DNA from: Geosiphon pyriformis
Lineage: Eukaryota > Glomeromycota > Glomeromycetes > Archaeosporales > Geosiphonaceae
Length of the DNA stretch: 64,000 nt
Direction: 5' to 3'
NCBI GenBank assembly: GCA_016748015.1
Contig: JAAOMT010000295.1
Coordinates: 502,604-566,603 of the forward strand
Below, one piece after another: positions 12,219 through 23,690 of this stretch. A model generated the notes under the pieces. That model was not told the origin of the DNA, made no database searches, and saw only the letters and a program-made list of their open reading frames with translations. The number at the start of each line of letters is the position of its first letter. Within the stretch, counting starts at the first letter, position 1. The position numbers and the translations under genes are program-made.

Positions 12219-13171
12219 AGCTATTAATTAGCATGACATTATTATTATAATTTCTATCATTAATTAACATATATTAATATTATTTCAAATTATTACTTAT
12301 CATTTAATCAAATTATTAAATATTACTATTTAATTAATAATCCGATTTATACAATAAAAATTAAGATGATTAAATTACACAATACTTTAAACTATGTAAT
12401 ATTTAAGAATTCACTAAAATTTGCTGAAATTTGCCAAAATAATAAATAATTCACCAAAATAGTTAATAATTTATCGAAATAACTTGTAGTTTGTTGAAAT
12501 ATATCTTTAGTTTATCGAAATTATAGCAAAAAAAGAAAGTTTAAGTTTATAGATTAGTATTATAACAAGTTGTATAAAAAAAGAGCTTTTTTTTAAAAAA
12601 AAATGTATTTTATTTAGAATTATTTTAATTCAAATTAAATTAGCTTTACAAAAAGAATAAAAAATATCAAATACTTAAAAACCAAATTTCTTAAACTATT
12701 TACACTTAAAATTCTTTAAAACTCAGCTAATGTTTTGAAATTGATTAGCTACCAATTTCAGTAATCTATTAGTGACTTCAGACCTAAACAGAAAATAATT
12801 TCTTTGACAAAATTCTATTTTTTTTACATTTTTTTTATTTTATTTTATTTTTTTTATTATAATCATTAAAGTAGTTTACAGACAAGATTTCTGTAAAAAA
12901 GTTGACTTTTACAGCAAAGTAACTACACATTTTAATAAGCTTTTAGACAAGCAATTTTTGGAAAAGAATTAACATTTATTACAACATAAATATTCAAAGC
13001 AATTAATATAAAATTGGCCATTTTACTTATAAGCCTAGCAGTTTAAATTATAGAAAATAATTTGAAAATAAATTCAGTTATCAGAGATTTACTAACTTTC
13101 AAAAAACGTAAATTAACAGCAAACAAGTATTAACAATATTTAAAAAAAAAGACCAAAAACTTCCAGTAACA
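12219..13171 (+). repeat. Gy2 5' LTR, main part
   Basis: Resumes after the LINE target duplication (12206-12218) and ends CCAGTAACA at 13171. With the 18 bp at 3547-3564 it gives an LTR of about 970 bp, matched by the 3' LTR at 21290-22218. Contains AATAAA-like words but no coding sequence. Confidence 0.85.
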
Positions 13172-13173
13172 TT

Positions 13174-13190
13174 TGGTGCTCTTTTACAGA
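13174..13190 (+). other. Gy2 primer binding site
   Basis: TGGTGCTCTTTTACAG lies 2 bp after the 5' LTR, where a Ty3-like element has the tRNA complement starting TGG. Gy1 shares the first eight bases (TGGTGCTC), so both families probably use the same tRNA. Confidence 0.6.
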
Positions 13191-13199
13191 AATAATACA

Positions 13200-14680
13200 A
13201 CAATAACAACTCCAAAGTAATAATTACATTAGACATAACAACTTTAGAATACTATCAGTTAATTTATACTTACTGTAAACAATAATTTAAAATATAAGAT
13301 GGAATTACAGTCTTTAAAAAAATACTTTTCCAATATATTAAAAATCGAATTAACAAATATCTTTTTAAAGACTACAATATTACAGAAGTTAAATAAAATC
13401 TTCTTAAAAATATTACCCACTATTTAAACAAAAACCCAAAAACCATTAGTGCTAATAATTGTGTTACTTATTTTGAAAAACTTGATTATAATATTATCAC
13501 ATTTTGCAAAAAAAAGTATTCTGCCAATTTACAATTTATTCTTAAACTTGAGTTTGAATTCAAAACAAACAGAAAAGACAAACAGAAAAATACACGACCA
13601 ATTTATACAATACTTAATACACCAAAAACAACCTTTCAACATTTGTAGACACCAGAACAAAGAACTAGTTCTAAATTACCACTTTTAATCACACTTTTTT
13701 CAGATTTATTTACTTAAATTTAAACACCAAATTTATTACTTAATCATTTTTTAAAACCAAAAAATTTCACATTACCAAAAAATTCAATACAATAGTCTAA
13801 ACAAATCTTCATCAGTACCAATCTTTTCAATTTCCTAACAGAAAACTAAAACAATTACTCTGATAACAATGAAGACATTTCTGAATTCACAAAGAAAAAA
13901 ACCACTGAAAATAAGAATACAAAAGACATGACAACCACTTATATTGCAAAAATTACTGAATTTACAAGAGAAAATATTAATACCAGCCCACAAAAATGGT
14001 TCAACAAAGTTCAAAAAGCAGAAGATACAAATAGATAGAATATAGTAAGAATATTAAAAGCAATTTTATACTTTTTTAAGAAACAGCAGAAAAATAGTTT
14101 GAAAATCTGACCAAACTTTTTAAAAATTGGCAAGCATTTAAAAATACTTTTCTAAAACAATTTACTAACAACAACATTTCTATTACTTTCCAAAATTGTT
14201 TTCACAATATCAAACAAAAATCATCTAAAATTGTTATAACTTATCTTGAATGGTTCAACAAACTTTTTTGACAAATTTGACAATTGGAAACCAATGACTA
14301 TTACTTTAATGTCCAGATTTTAAATCAGTTTATTGCAGAATTAAAAGACAAACTCATTAAAAAAGTTCAATTATATGCTCTAACAAATCTAGTCACTGCT
14401 ATTCAACATATTAAGATTTATAAAATGACAATGAAAAAAGTTAATTGTACCAAACTTGTAAATCTTGCAATTAAAAAAACCAGCTCAGTAACTAAAAAAA
14501 AGATTGATCAATTGACCAAAAAAGTCGAGAATTACTTTATCAACCAACAAAAGCAGCAACAACAAAGATATCAACTATCTCAATAATACAATTAAAATAA
14601 CTAAACAACTAATCTCAGAGCTATTACTATTGTAAAATTTCTGGACACTAAAAATAAGATTGCCACAAATACAACAAAAC
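13200..14680 (+). pseudogene. Gy2 Gag (broken)
   Basis: Capsid/nucleocapsid polyprotein. Recognisable from about 13930: YIAKITEFT, a KWFNKVQKAED block, FKNTFLKQFTNNNISITF, and the open segment 14284-14586 (LETNDYYFNVQILNQFIAELKD, then a Q-rich end). This is the retrotransposon Gag domain pattern seen in AM-fungal elements. A CCHC knuckle follows at 14622-14663 with its first Cys replaced by Tyr and two stops at former Trp/Arg codons. The N-terminal part (13200-13900) is readable only in pieces in changing frames. Confidence 0.75.
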
Positions 14681-15600
14681 CAATAATAAAAAAATAATCA
14701 ATATTATTTTTAAACTCAACAATATCATTACTAATCTCTACTATCAGTTTATTATTTATCAAGACCCTAATATCCGAATAATTATTATTAATCTGCTTCA
14801 CAACTTATTTAACAACAGTATTAACAATTATCTGCTTAGCAATATCAAATATTTGCTTAAAAATTGATTTAACAAGACCAATTCACATCACAAAATCAGT
14901 TTTTCAACAATAATAAATTCAATTTCAACAACTAATTAGTTTTTTAACAATCAGTTTAATAAAAACTCATACATTATTATATTTAATCCAGTTATCTCAC
15001 AATGTCAAAAGAGTTGAATTTTTAACAAACTGCATTGTTTAAAAATAAAGCTACAACACTAAAATTAAACTCTTTCAACAATATCATTCTACCAATCCAA
15101 ATTACTAAAAATGCCAACCTCTCAAATATATTTCTATTTGAATTCAAAGCCAATAAATTACCATTTTTACTTAGTAATACAGCAGTTAATGAACAAAAAA
15201 TAATCACAGCAATATATACAAAAGCCAAAATTAATGAAAAATTAATTTAGTTAATCTTAGACAGTAGATTTACTGAAAGTATTATTACTTATTAGTTAAG
15301 GCAGCAGCTTAAGCAAAATATTAACAAATCAGCCCAAACAATTATTGTTACAGCCAATAGTATAAAATAAATCCCAATAGGAGAAATTGACAATTTCTCT
15401 TTACAATTAATGGAATCATCATTCCAATTAAAGTTTTTATTATAGATGTATCTTAATATCAAGCTCTTTTTAAAAATAATTGACTTCTTAAAACCAATGC
15501 AAATTTAGACTGAAAAACACAAAAATTAAAAATTTCATACTAAAAACAATATATTTGAGTACTTGTTATATATAGTACTTTTAACAAATAATCTAAAAAA
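14681..15600 (+). pseudogene. Gy2 aspartic protease region (broken)
   Basis: Begins with a Gln/Asn-rich spacer; an open segment at 15035-15250 (FLLSNTAVNEQKIITAIYTKAKIN) leads to the catalytic motif LILDSR at about 15251-15268, where active enzymes have DSG: GGA is AGA. A TIIVTANSIK block and a FLKIIDFLK block follow as in retropepsins. The protease would process Gag-Pol. Stops at Gln/Arg positions break it. Confidence 0.72.
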
Positions 15601-16515
15601 GCTCTGGTATTCAAATTTAAAGAGAAGAAAGAAATACCAATTATTAAAATATATATGACTCTTGGATTAATATTCAATTGGACTAAAAAAATGAAGCAAG
15701 AAATTTTTGAAAAAACCAGAAAATAGAATGTTGTTTAGTATTTTATATTAGAACCACAAAAACAATCATCTTATATTTTACTTAAATATAAAGATTACAA
15801 CAAAAAACTTTTGTCAATAGAAGCATACATATTTTCAGAAGAGGAATATGAAACATATATCTGCTATTTTTGCAAAGCAAGTCATAGAGAACAATTTAAA
15901 TACTTCAAATAAAATAAAAAATAGAACAACATTTTTTGTTTTATATGCAAAAAAATACTATCAGAAAAATGCAACTGGATTGATATTGCAATAAAAAAAA
16001 AAGTTTGTAATTAAATCTGTTTATATGCACTTTCAATTACAGAAAAAATGAAAAGAAAAACCTCTTTTAATATAGTATATAATATCATTCTTAACAAACT
16101 CTATTATTATTTACACAATATTAAAATAATCTATAAACTGGTCATAATTTTAATCAATGAAAGAATTCAAGAAAAAGTACACCAAATAAAAAAAACAAAA
16201 TACATTAAGTATACAATAAAATTAGCTAGATTTGATTATGAGAATGAAATAAAAACCTATTATTAAATTACAAGTCATGTTTATTTGGCCAAAAAAGCTT
16301 AAATTCAACAATTAAAGCAAATAAATATTCAATATGTGTGAAGAATATATTATGCTTTGTGATAATCAATGATGCTCAAAATGTCATGCAATTAGTATTT
16401 TTTTGTTTAGCAAAAATGATGAATACAAAATCGAATTTGGAAAATTTGAACCAAAAAAAAAATTACAACAACTTTAATTTATCTTATCAAAAATCAGTTT
16501 GCTATATAACTCCAA
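15601..16515 (+). pseudogene. Gy2 Cys-rich region between protease and dUTPase (broken)
   Basis: Two cysteine clusters are visible. Around 15850-15975 there is CYFCKASHREQF followed by CFICKKILSEKCNW; around 16333-16370 there is CEEY..LC....CSKCHAIS. Between them a charged helical stretch (open frame 16048-16266) contains LARFDYENEIKTYY. I recognise this arrangement only from similar AM-fungal element polyproteins and cannot name the domain; zinc binding is inferred from the Cys spacing. Confidence 0.6.
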
Positions 16516-16990
16516 TACTTTGACAACAAGAAACAAGGAATAAAACCTAAAAAATTCTACAAAATAGATGCTAAATACAATCTACAATATTTTGGAAAAA
16601 ACATTTTGGTCTTCCAACCAAAATTCCTGACAAAAATCAACATAAAAATTGCTCTTAAAATTCTATTAGGAACAATAGTTCAAATTGCTTTCTAATTATT
16701 ATTGGCAAGCAAAGGAATTAATATTAGAAAAAAAATCATAGATGTTAAATATATCAGAGATATTACAATTCTGTTACAAAATAAAACAAATAAAACATTC
16801 AAAATTGAGCATGCCAAAAAAATTGTTCAAGCAATTTACCTACTTTTAATCAATATTTTAGGTTTTACAATTAGTTAACAACAGAGAACAATTAGGAAAA
16901 AGTGAAAGAAAAACCCAAAATTTTGATTAAACTGGCCAATTTACAGTTTTAGTAAATATAACTCTTAATATATAAAACAAATTTTACTAG
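16516..16990 (+). pseudogene. Gy2 dUTPase domain (broken)
   Basis: Trimeric dUTPase hydrolyses dUTP to dUMP, limiting uracil in cDNA. Five motifs in order can be recognised: motif 1 IDAKYNL (from AGYDL), motif 2 LLLASKGIN (SRSSLASKG) after a stop, motif 3 IIDVKYIRDITILLQN (GVIDAGYTGDI), motif 4 IEHAKKIVQAIYL (EHAEKIAQ), and, after a one-base frameshift near 16865-16880, motif 5 KTQNFD-stop-TGQF (GTQGFGSTGRF). All deviations are what G-to-A and C-to-T produce. It lies between the protease and RT in the same orientation. Retroviruses and a few Ty3/gypsy elements carry such domains. Confidence 0.85.
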
Positions 16991-18760
16991 ATTCTTTGAT
17001 TTTCCCAACCAATTATTATTTTATCTTTTAGAAAATATCACAAAATTTACATTTGTTCAAAGTCTACTATCATTTAACAAATCTTTAAGTCAAATAAACA
17101 AATCTGTTTAAAGCATAAAATTTTAATTTCAAACATTTATATTCTAAAAAAAATAAAGAAATTTTGAATTATTTTTTACAATCTAAACAGCTACTTTATT
17201 GTTTTATTAAATAAAATAGAAATTGGAATTATACATAGCAACATCTTCCAAAATAAAACTTCTCAGATTGTTTTTAATTTTATCAAAATTGTGAAACATA
17301 TTCTACTTCTAAATCCAAACATCACCTCTATTACTAAAAACTATCATATTTTAGAAGAAAAACTTTCTTAAATCAACATAGATTTCTTGAAATCCTAACA
17401 ATAAAAACAATTAAAACAGTTAATTGTTGAATACACTAATATATTTGTCAAAAATAATAACAATCTTAGAAAAACTAATATTATGCAGCATTAAATTCAT
17501 ATAAAAAATACTCTATTAAAATGTTAACAAGTCTACTAAGTTTTATTTGCTAGCTACCAATTTATTATGGAAGAAGTTTAATAAATGCTCAAAAATAGCT
17601 TTATTCAATTATTAAGAAGCTCTTAAGCCTTATCAGTAGTTCTTATTAAAAAGAAAAATGGCAAATCAGATTTTGTGTAGATTATTAACAAATAAATAGT
17701 ATTACAATTAGAAATACTTATCTACTACCAAGAATTAACAACATGCTAAATGTTCTGAAAAAAGCCAAGTTCTTTTTAACTTTAGACTTAAAAAGCGAGT
17801 ATTGACAAGTTAAAATGGATTCCAAAGACTGCTCTAAAACAGCATTTACTACTTAAAGAGAAAATTATGAGTTTAACATAATGTCTTTTGAACTTTATAA
17901 TATATCAACAATATTCCAAAGACTTATAAATATTGTTTATAAAGAATTCTTATGGCAATTAGTAGTTATTTACTTAAAAAAAACTAATGTATACTTTTTA
18001 AGTTTTAAAGCCTATCTGATTTACTTATAAGAAATTTTTCAACTATTATGAAAAGCAAGATTAAAGTTGAACATTAAAAAATGTTACTTTGGAAAAACAA
18101 GTTTGATTTTTCTTGAACATATTATTAGCAAAAATGGAATTTAATTCAATTTAAGAACAATTAGTGCTGTTAAAAATTTTTAAGTTCTTTAAAATATTAC
18201 AGAACTAAGAAGATTTATAAAATTAGTTTCTTATTACTAAAAGTTTATTAAAAATTTTTTTGAAATTGCTAAATCACTCAATTATCTAACCAACAAGGAC
18301 ATAAAATATTAATAAACACAAGCTCAACAACAAGCATTTAATATTCTTAAAAAAAAACTTATCACAGCTTTAATTTTTGCTTATTTAAATTTCAGTAAAA
18401 AGTTTCAATTAGTTACTGATGCTTTATACATAGCTTTTTGTGCTATTCTATTACAATTAGATAACAATAACAATAAACAAATAATTGTTTATGTCAGTAG
18501 AACTTTCAAACCAACTGAACTCAAATATAAGTTTACTAAATTGGAAGCAGCAGCTGTTATTTAAACTCTAAAACACTTTTAATAATATCTTTAAAATAGA
18601 TTTTAATTCAATATTATTATGAATAATATTGGTTTCAAATAGGTCAATAAAAAAGCTCTGAACTTAATGCCAAACAATCCTGATGGTCTGATTTTTTAGT
18701 AGACTACAAATATATTATTTACCACAAACCAAACAAATTACATACAAATATATATAGTTT
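16991..18760 (+). pseudogene. Gy2 reverse transcriptase and RNase H (broken)
   Basis: After a linker (16991-17530) the RT shows SYQFIMEEV, VVLIKKKNGK (about 17640), FFLTLDLKSEY with KMDSKDCSKTAFT (17770-17850), FNIMSFELYN, TIFQRLI and the catalytic box written YLKK (17971-17982) instead of YLDD. LKLNIKKCYFGK and FLEHIISKNGI follow. RNase H (about 18340-18720) has LVTDA, AILLQLDND, VYVSRTFKP and KLEAAAVI. These give the Ty3/gypsy RT-RH order. Many TAA/TAG codons stand where Gln and Trp are expected. Confidence 0.8.
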
Positions 18761-20340
18761 TTTTAGAATAAAACAAGATTAGAATTAACACCAACAAATT
18801 ACCAATTCAATAACAATTAACAAATAAAACAATAAATCCTGAAAACTACAACAATATTAAAAACTATCTTAAGACTTTTAACATACCAAAAAATTGGTCT
18901 CTAATTAAAAAACACTGATTACAACACTAATTCAAATAATATTTCCTGTACTACAACAAAATTTATTATTAAAACCACCAAAACTTAACAAATTCATTCA
19001 GATTAGTTTAACAAAATAAAAAAAACAATCTTATACAACATGTATACAGACTTTTCATTAGCATATCTAAGAAAAAACAATACAATACAAAGAATATTAG
19101 AACATTATTTTTGGTTTTACATATACCAAAATATTCAATAATATGTAGAATCATGTAATAATTATCAAATAAGAGAAAAAACTCAATTCACTAAATCTTT
19201 AAATTCAATCAAAGTTAGACAACTATTTAACAGAATAAAAATTAATTTAGTCAAATCACTACTTATTACCATTTAAAAAACCATTATATTGCAATTACAG
19301 TAGATTATTTTACCAAATGACCTGAAATCAAAGCCATTTAATAAGCAAATACAAAATCAGTAGCAAATTTCATTTATAAAGACATTATTTGTAGACATAA
19401 ATGTCCAATTAAACTTTTATCTGATCAAGAAACACATTTTGTAAACAACATAATACAAAAAATTTGTAAACAATTTAATGTTAAAAAATCTTTATTATTA
19501 CTTTATTACTCATAAACAAATAAACTTGTAGAACAATTCAACCAAATACTATGTAAATTATTAGCCAAAATCTCAACTGATTTTGAACAATAATAGAATA
19601 TCTTTATTTTATCAATATTATTAGCATATAAAACACTAAAACAAAATATTATAAAACACACACTCTTTGATTTAATCTATAAAAAAACAGCAATATTATC
19701 AATCAATTTTATTGTAAAAACATACTTTGTACAACTAATCAATGAAAAAAACTTTTAAGAAATATTTTAATCAAAAGCCTACACTCTTTTTAGTACTTTG
19801 AAAAGAAAATAATAAATAGCAGCCACCTATATTGAATACTCCTATATTGTAATATGGTTTCAGTCGATCTTTATATGCTGTTTTAGCTAAGATTTTGTTG
19901 TTTTATTTTAATTTATAAGCTCTATTTTCTAGAATTTCTTCTATGTAAAATAGTTCATCCTATTTGGGATCAAATTTTCCAAGCTTAATAAAAAAAATAA
20001 CATGACAACAAATTGCTACCAATAACCAATAAATTTAAAGTTGGAAACAAAGTTTTTTTACACAAAACTAAGACTAAAAAACAATGGAATAAAAAATTTA
20101 AACATAAATAGAACAAACTATTTTATATTTACAAAATTTTAGACAATAAATCATACAAGTTAAGACTTAATAACAAAATTTTAGCAAAAATTACACATAA
20201 GAATTGATTAAAATATTATCATTTCAGAAACAATTCTGAATCATTAATTCTACAAATTAGTACATATTCTTCTTTAATTAATCTTAAAGATATTTTCCAA
20301 AATTTAGAACCAATAGTTATAATAAAACAATAATTATATT
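18761..20340 (+). pseudogene. Gy2 integrase (broken, with internal inverted insert)
   Basis: Zinc-binding remnants near 19140-19180 (ESCNNYQIREK). Catalytic core: VDYFTK, SVANFIYKDIIC, LLSDQETHFVN (second Asp kept), NKLVEQFNQIL (Glu kept); the first Asp region reads INLVKSL, so D to N. The C-terminal region (19990-20335) has FKVGNKVFLHK, KLFYIYKILDNKSYKLRLNN and NHL/KYY-type residues. It is interrupted at 19841-19980 by an inverted copy of its own C-terminal segment. Integrase inserts the cDNA. Confidence 0.78.
19841..19980 (-). repeat. inverted partial duplication of the Gy2 integrase C-terminus
   Basis: On the minus strand this reads DELFYIEEILENRAYKL then NNKILAKTAYKDRLKPYYNIG, the same protein segment as plus-strand 20093-20226 but less mutated. 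The two arms are inverted, about 110 bp apart, and could pair over roughly 135 bp. It must come from another, younger or divergent Gy2 copy, since its mutations are not those of the neighbouring arm. Confidence 0.75.
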
Positions 20341-20594
20341 TGTATATTTAATTTAACATTATCATAATATTCATTTTAAAATACACAAAATATAAAACAA
20401 AAATAGTAAATAATCACAAAAAAACTCAAAAATATATAAAAACCCAATATCCAAAAATATTTTTGTATTTTCTCTTTTCAAAACCTTTTAGAATTTTATT
20501 TTTTCTTTTCGGATTTTTTCAAATTTTATTTGCAACTTTATTTTATTTTATTATAATTATTCTATAAAATATTTAACAAATATTCCAAAAATTA
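20341..20594. other. Gy2 spacer between integrase and 3' frame
   Basis: A/T-rich, no coding signal seen. A pyrimidine-rich stretch at about 20457-20560 follows a purine-rich one; no further structure is recognised. Confidence 0.4.
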
Positions 20595-21265
20595 ATGTTA
20601 ATCTTGAAAACACTTTCTAATTTATTCATAATAATTAATAAAAGTCAAATTAGTTATATCCAAAAAAAAACTACAATGCCAATAGCAAATAATTTTCAGA
20701 ATTATTATTCTTATAAAAAAAATACAAGAAATTATTTTGGAAGTCAATTATTAGAACTTTTAAAACAAGCTTTAAAAAAAAACTTTTTATTCACTTCTAT
20801 TAACATTTTACTAAATGCCACAATACAATAAAAGCTTTAACTGTTTCTTAATAAATAAAGCTATAAATATACTTTCATATATAAATATTTTCATATTGGA
20901 AAAACATTTTATGAATAAAAATTAGAACTTGCAAAAACAAATCTCATTTTTAAAGCCATACAAAAACAAGTTCACAATAAATTCAAGATAGCAGCTGGAT
21001 CAATAAACACTTATTATAAACTTAAAGCAGTATTTAAACTCTATAACTTGTTTAATACTTGTAAAAATATCCTACAAAATCTAATACTTTAACCAATGAA
21101 GATTTAATATATTGACAAATTCACAAAACTGAAATTTTAACAATTTTTAGACCAAATCATCACAATTATTTTGGACTACTATCTCAATATTACAGATATT
21201 ATTTAAACTTTAACAAAGCTTAGTTTTAAAGAGGAGATTATATTAGTTTGGACCTTACTCATAAA
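20595..21265 (+). pseudogene. Gy2 extra 3' reading frame (unknown function, broken)
   Basis: Between integrase and the 3' LTR lies about 670 bp that is partly open (20595-20831) and, through stops at likely Gln codons, continues as a helical, Lys/Leu-rich sequence (GSQLLELLKQALKKN, KLELAKTNLIFKAIQKQ, YYKLKAVFKLYNLF). The same segment is present in the second Gy2 copy at 56599-57268, so it belongs to the element. No membrane segment, signal peptide or known domain is visible. It could be an accessory ORF or a remnant of a captured gene. Confidence 0.55.
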
Positions 21266-21271
21266 ACGTTA

Positions 21272-21289
21272 ATAAAAAAAAAAAAATTA
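21272..21289 (+). other. Gy2 polypurine tract
   Basis: A run of A immediately upstream of the 3' LTR, where plus-strand DNA synthesis is primed. The second Gy2 copy has the complementary T-run at the equivalent place (about 56603-56612). Confidence 0.6.
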
Positions 21290-22218
21290 TATTATCAGTA
21301 AAATTTTAGCTATTAATTAACATAAAATTACTTTTATAATTTTTATTATTAATTAGTATATATTAATATTATTTTAAATTATCACTTATTATTTAATCAA
21401 ATTATTGAATATTATCATTTAATTAATAATCTGATTTATATAATAAAAATTAAGATGATCAAATTATACAATATCCTAAACTATATAATATTCAAAAATT
21501 TGCCGAAATAATAAATAATTTACTAAAATAGTTAATAGTTTATTGAAATATATTTTTAATTCATCAAAATTATAGCAAAAAAAAAGTTAAAGTTTATAGA
21601 CTAGTATTATAACAAATTATATAAAAAAAAAAGCTTTTCTTTTTGAGAAAATGTATTTTACCCAGAATTATCTTAATTTAAATTAAATTAGCTTTACAAA
21701 AAGAATAAAAAACATTAAATACTTGAAAACCAAATTTCTTAAACTATTTACACTTGAAATTTTCTAAAACTCAACTAATATTTTAAAATTAATTAGCTAC
21801 CAATTTCAATAATCTGTTAGTAACTTCAAACTTAAACAAAAAATGATTTTTTTGATAAAATTCTATTTTTTTTACATTTTTTTTATTTTTTTTATTTTTT
21901 TTATTATAATTATTAAAGTAGTCTACAGACAAGATTTCTGTAAAAGAGTTAACTTTTGTAGCAAAGTAACTACACATTTTAGTGAGTTTTCAGATAAGCA
22001 ATTCTTAAAAAAGAGTTGACATTTACTACAATATAACTATCCAAAGCAACTGGTATAGAATTGGCTATTCTATTTATAAGTCTAGTAATTCAAATTATAA
22101 AAAATAATTTGAAAATAAATTCAGTTATTGGAGGTTTATTAACTTTTAAAAAATGTAAATTAACAGCAAACAAGTATTAACAACATTTAAGAAAAAAGAC
22201 CAAAAACCTCTAGTAATA
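21290..22218 (+). repeat. Gy2 3' LTR
   Basis: About 929 bp, starting TATTATCAG and ending CTAGTAATA; pairs with 12219-13171. The flank ATGT (22219-22222) repeats 3543-3546. Slightly shorter and more A/T-shifted than the solo LTR at 7918-8893. Confidence 0.88.
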
Positions 22219-23690
22219 ATGTCTTTTTTGCAATTAGGTTTTTTTTTTTTGGCAGATATTACAGATTTTGATGTACTTAGTAATGTTTTTTTTTAAGATA
22301 GGCCAATAATAGTAAGTAAAAGTTTTTTAAATTATTTTTGTTTTTCCAAAATGTTTAATTAATGAATTAATATGCTGTTATAGATTATAATTTTTCTTTT
22401 TTCCAATTTAATAACTCTCTAAAAGCAATCAAAATTTTTTCTATTTCTTTTGTAAAGTTGGTTTTGATAAATTAAATAAAAATTTAATTGTTTTTGCAAA
22501 TGTTCTTTTTACTATTAAGTATGTTCTAATAAGTATTGCTTTTTACTCAAAAAATTTATTAATGCAAAGTAATTGTCCAAGTTTATTATTATGTTTGATT
22601 AAGAGAAAGTTATCAATAATTAAATTGGTTTGGTTTTATAAAAGTTGTACTATCATTGAATGGTAAGTCTAAAAAGAGCATTGGTATTTTGATAATGAAC
22701 TTCTTTACAATATTGTATATTATAGTTAAATTCATTCAGATAAAGTATCTAGTAAGTTATTTATTTGTGTTTTAGCTTTTTTTTGTTGCATAGCCAAATT
22801 AAAGCTTAATAATCTGTTATTACTAAAAATTTTACACCAAGGAAATACTTACTCCAGTAGCTAGTAAACCATATTATTGCTAAACATTTCTGTTTAATTA
22901 CTGAGTAATTCTGTTTTACTGAAGAAAAAAATCTGCTAGCATAAACTATGGTATGTTTTTTATTATTTTTATTTTTCTAAGATAGAATAACACCAAGTCC
23001 AAAACCAGATGTATTAATATGAAGGATAAAAAATTAATTCAGATTAGATTGCTTGAGAATTAACTTAATAATTAGTTTTTTCTTCAAAGTTTCAAAGCTT
23101 TTTATTAATATATACTTTAATAATAATTAACAGTTTTTTTAAGTAATTAATTGAATAAAAAAACGATTTTGGAAAAATCTTTAACAAATTTGCAATAATA
23201 AGATATTAAACCAAAAAAAAAGTATAGTTTATAAATATTTATTGATTGTTTAATGTTTTGAACCTTTTCAATTTTGGCTGAATCAAAAAAAATTCCATCT
23301 TTTATAATAAAATGTCTAAAAAACTGAGTAAATTAACATCCAAAAAAAAATTTAATTAGATTGATTTTAAGACCAGCATTTTTAAAAAAATCAAAAATCT
23401 TTTATAAATCAAGAATATTACCTTCTTTTAAAATAACTAGGCTGTTCTTAGCCAGCAAGTTTTTAATGTCCACTTTTTTTTCTTTTAAAGAAGATTTTTT
23501 TTGTTTTATTGTTAATAACTGTATCTTAAGTGGTTTATTTTCAAAAAACTTTTGCACTTTTTTTATCTTTTTTCTTGGTATTAAGCTAATAGATTCCTAA
23601 TCTTTATAGTAAATTAGACAGAATTTGCATTTATTATTAGAAAAATACAATGATTTATTGTACCAGCACTGAATACAAAGACTATATTAC
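22219..23690 (-). pseudogene. Gy1-A integrase N-terminus, RNase H and RT with a 553-bp deletion
   Basis: Continues the Gy1-A frame from 3546 after Gy2. Minus-strand homology to the Gy1-C integrase zinc region (22219-22430), RNase H (about 22780-23100) and distal RT (23150-23405). At about 23405-23425 the sequence jumps to the PR-RT linker. Relative to Gy1-B, 553 bp with the whole RT catalytic core (between AGGTAT words at 27158 and 27711 of B) are missing. The small plus-strand open frame over this region is an antisense shadow. Cut at 23690 by Gy1-B. Confidence 0.7.

Larger units (their letters stand above)
3547..22218 (+). mobile_element. Gy2 copy 1: complete dUTPase-bearing Ty3/gypsy element
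   Basis: Plus-strand LTR retrotransposon inserted in the Gy1-A integrase, flanked by ATGT at 3543-3546 and 22219-22222. Order: 5' LTR (3547-3564, continuing at 12219-13171 after the LINE), primer site, Gag with CCHC knuckle, aspartic protease, Cys-rich region, dUTPase, RT, RNase H, integrase, extra 3' frame, A-rich polypurine tract, 3' LTR (21290-22218). RNase H before integrase places it in Ty3/gypsy. All frames are broken by stops and indels. Confidence 0.85.
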
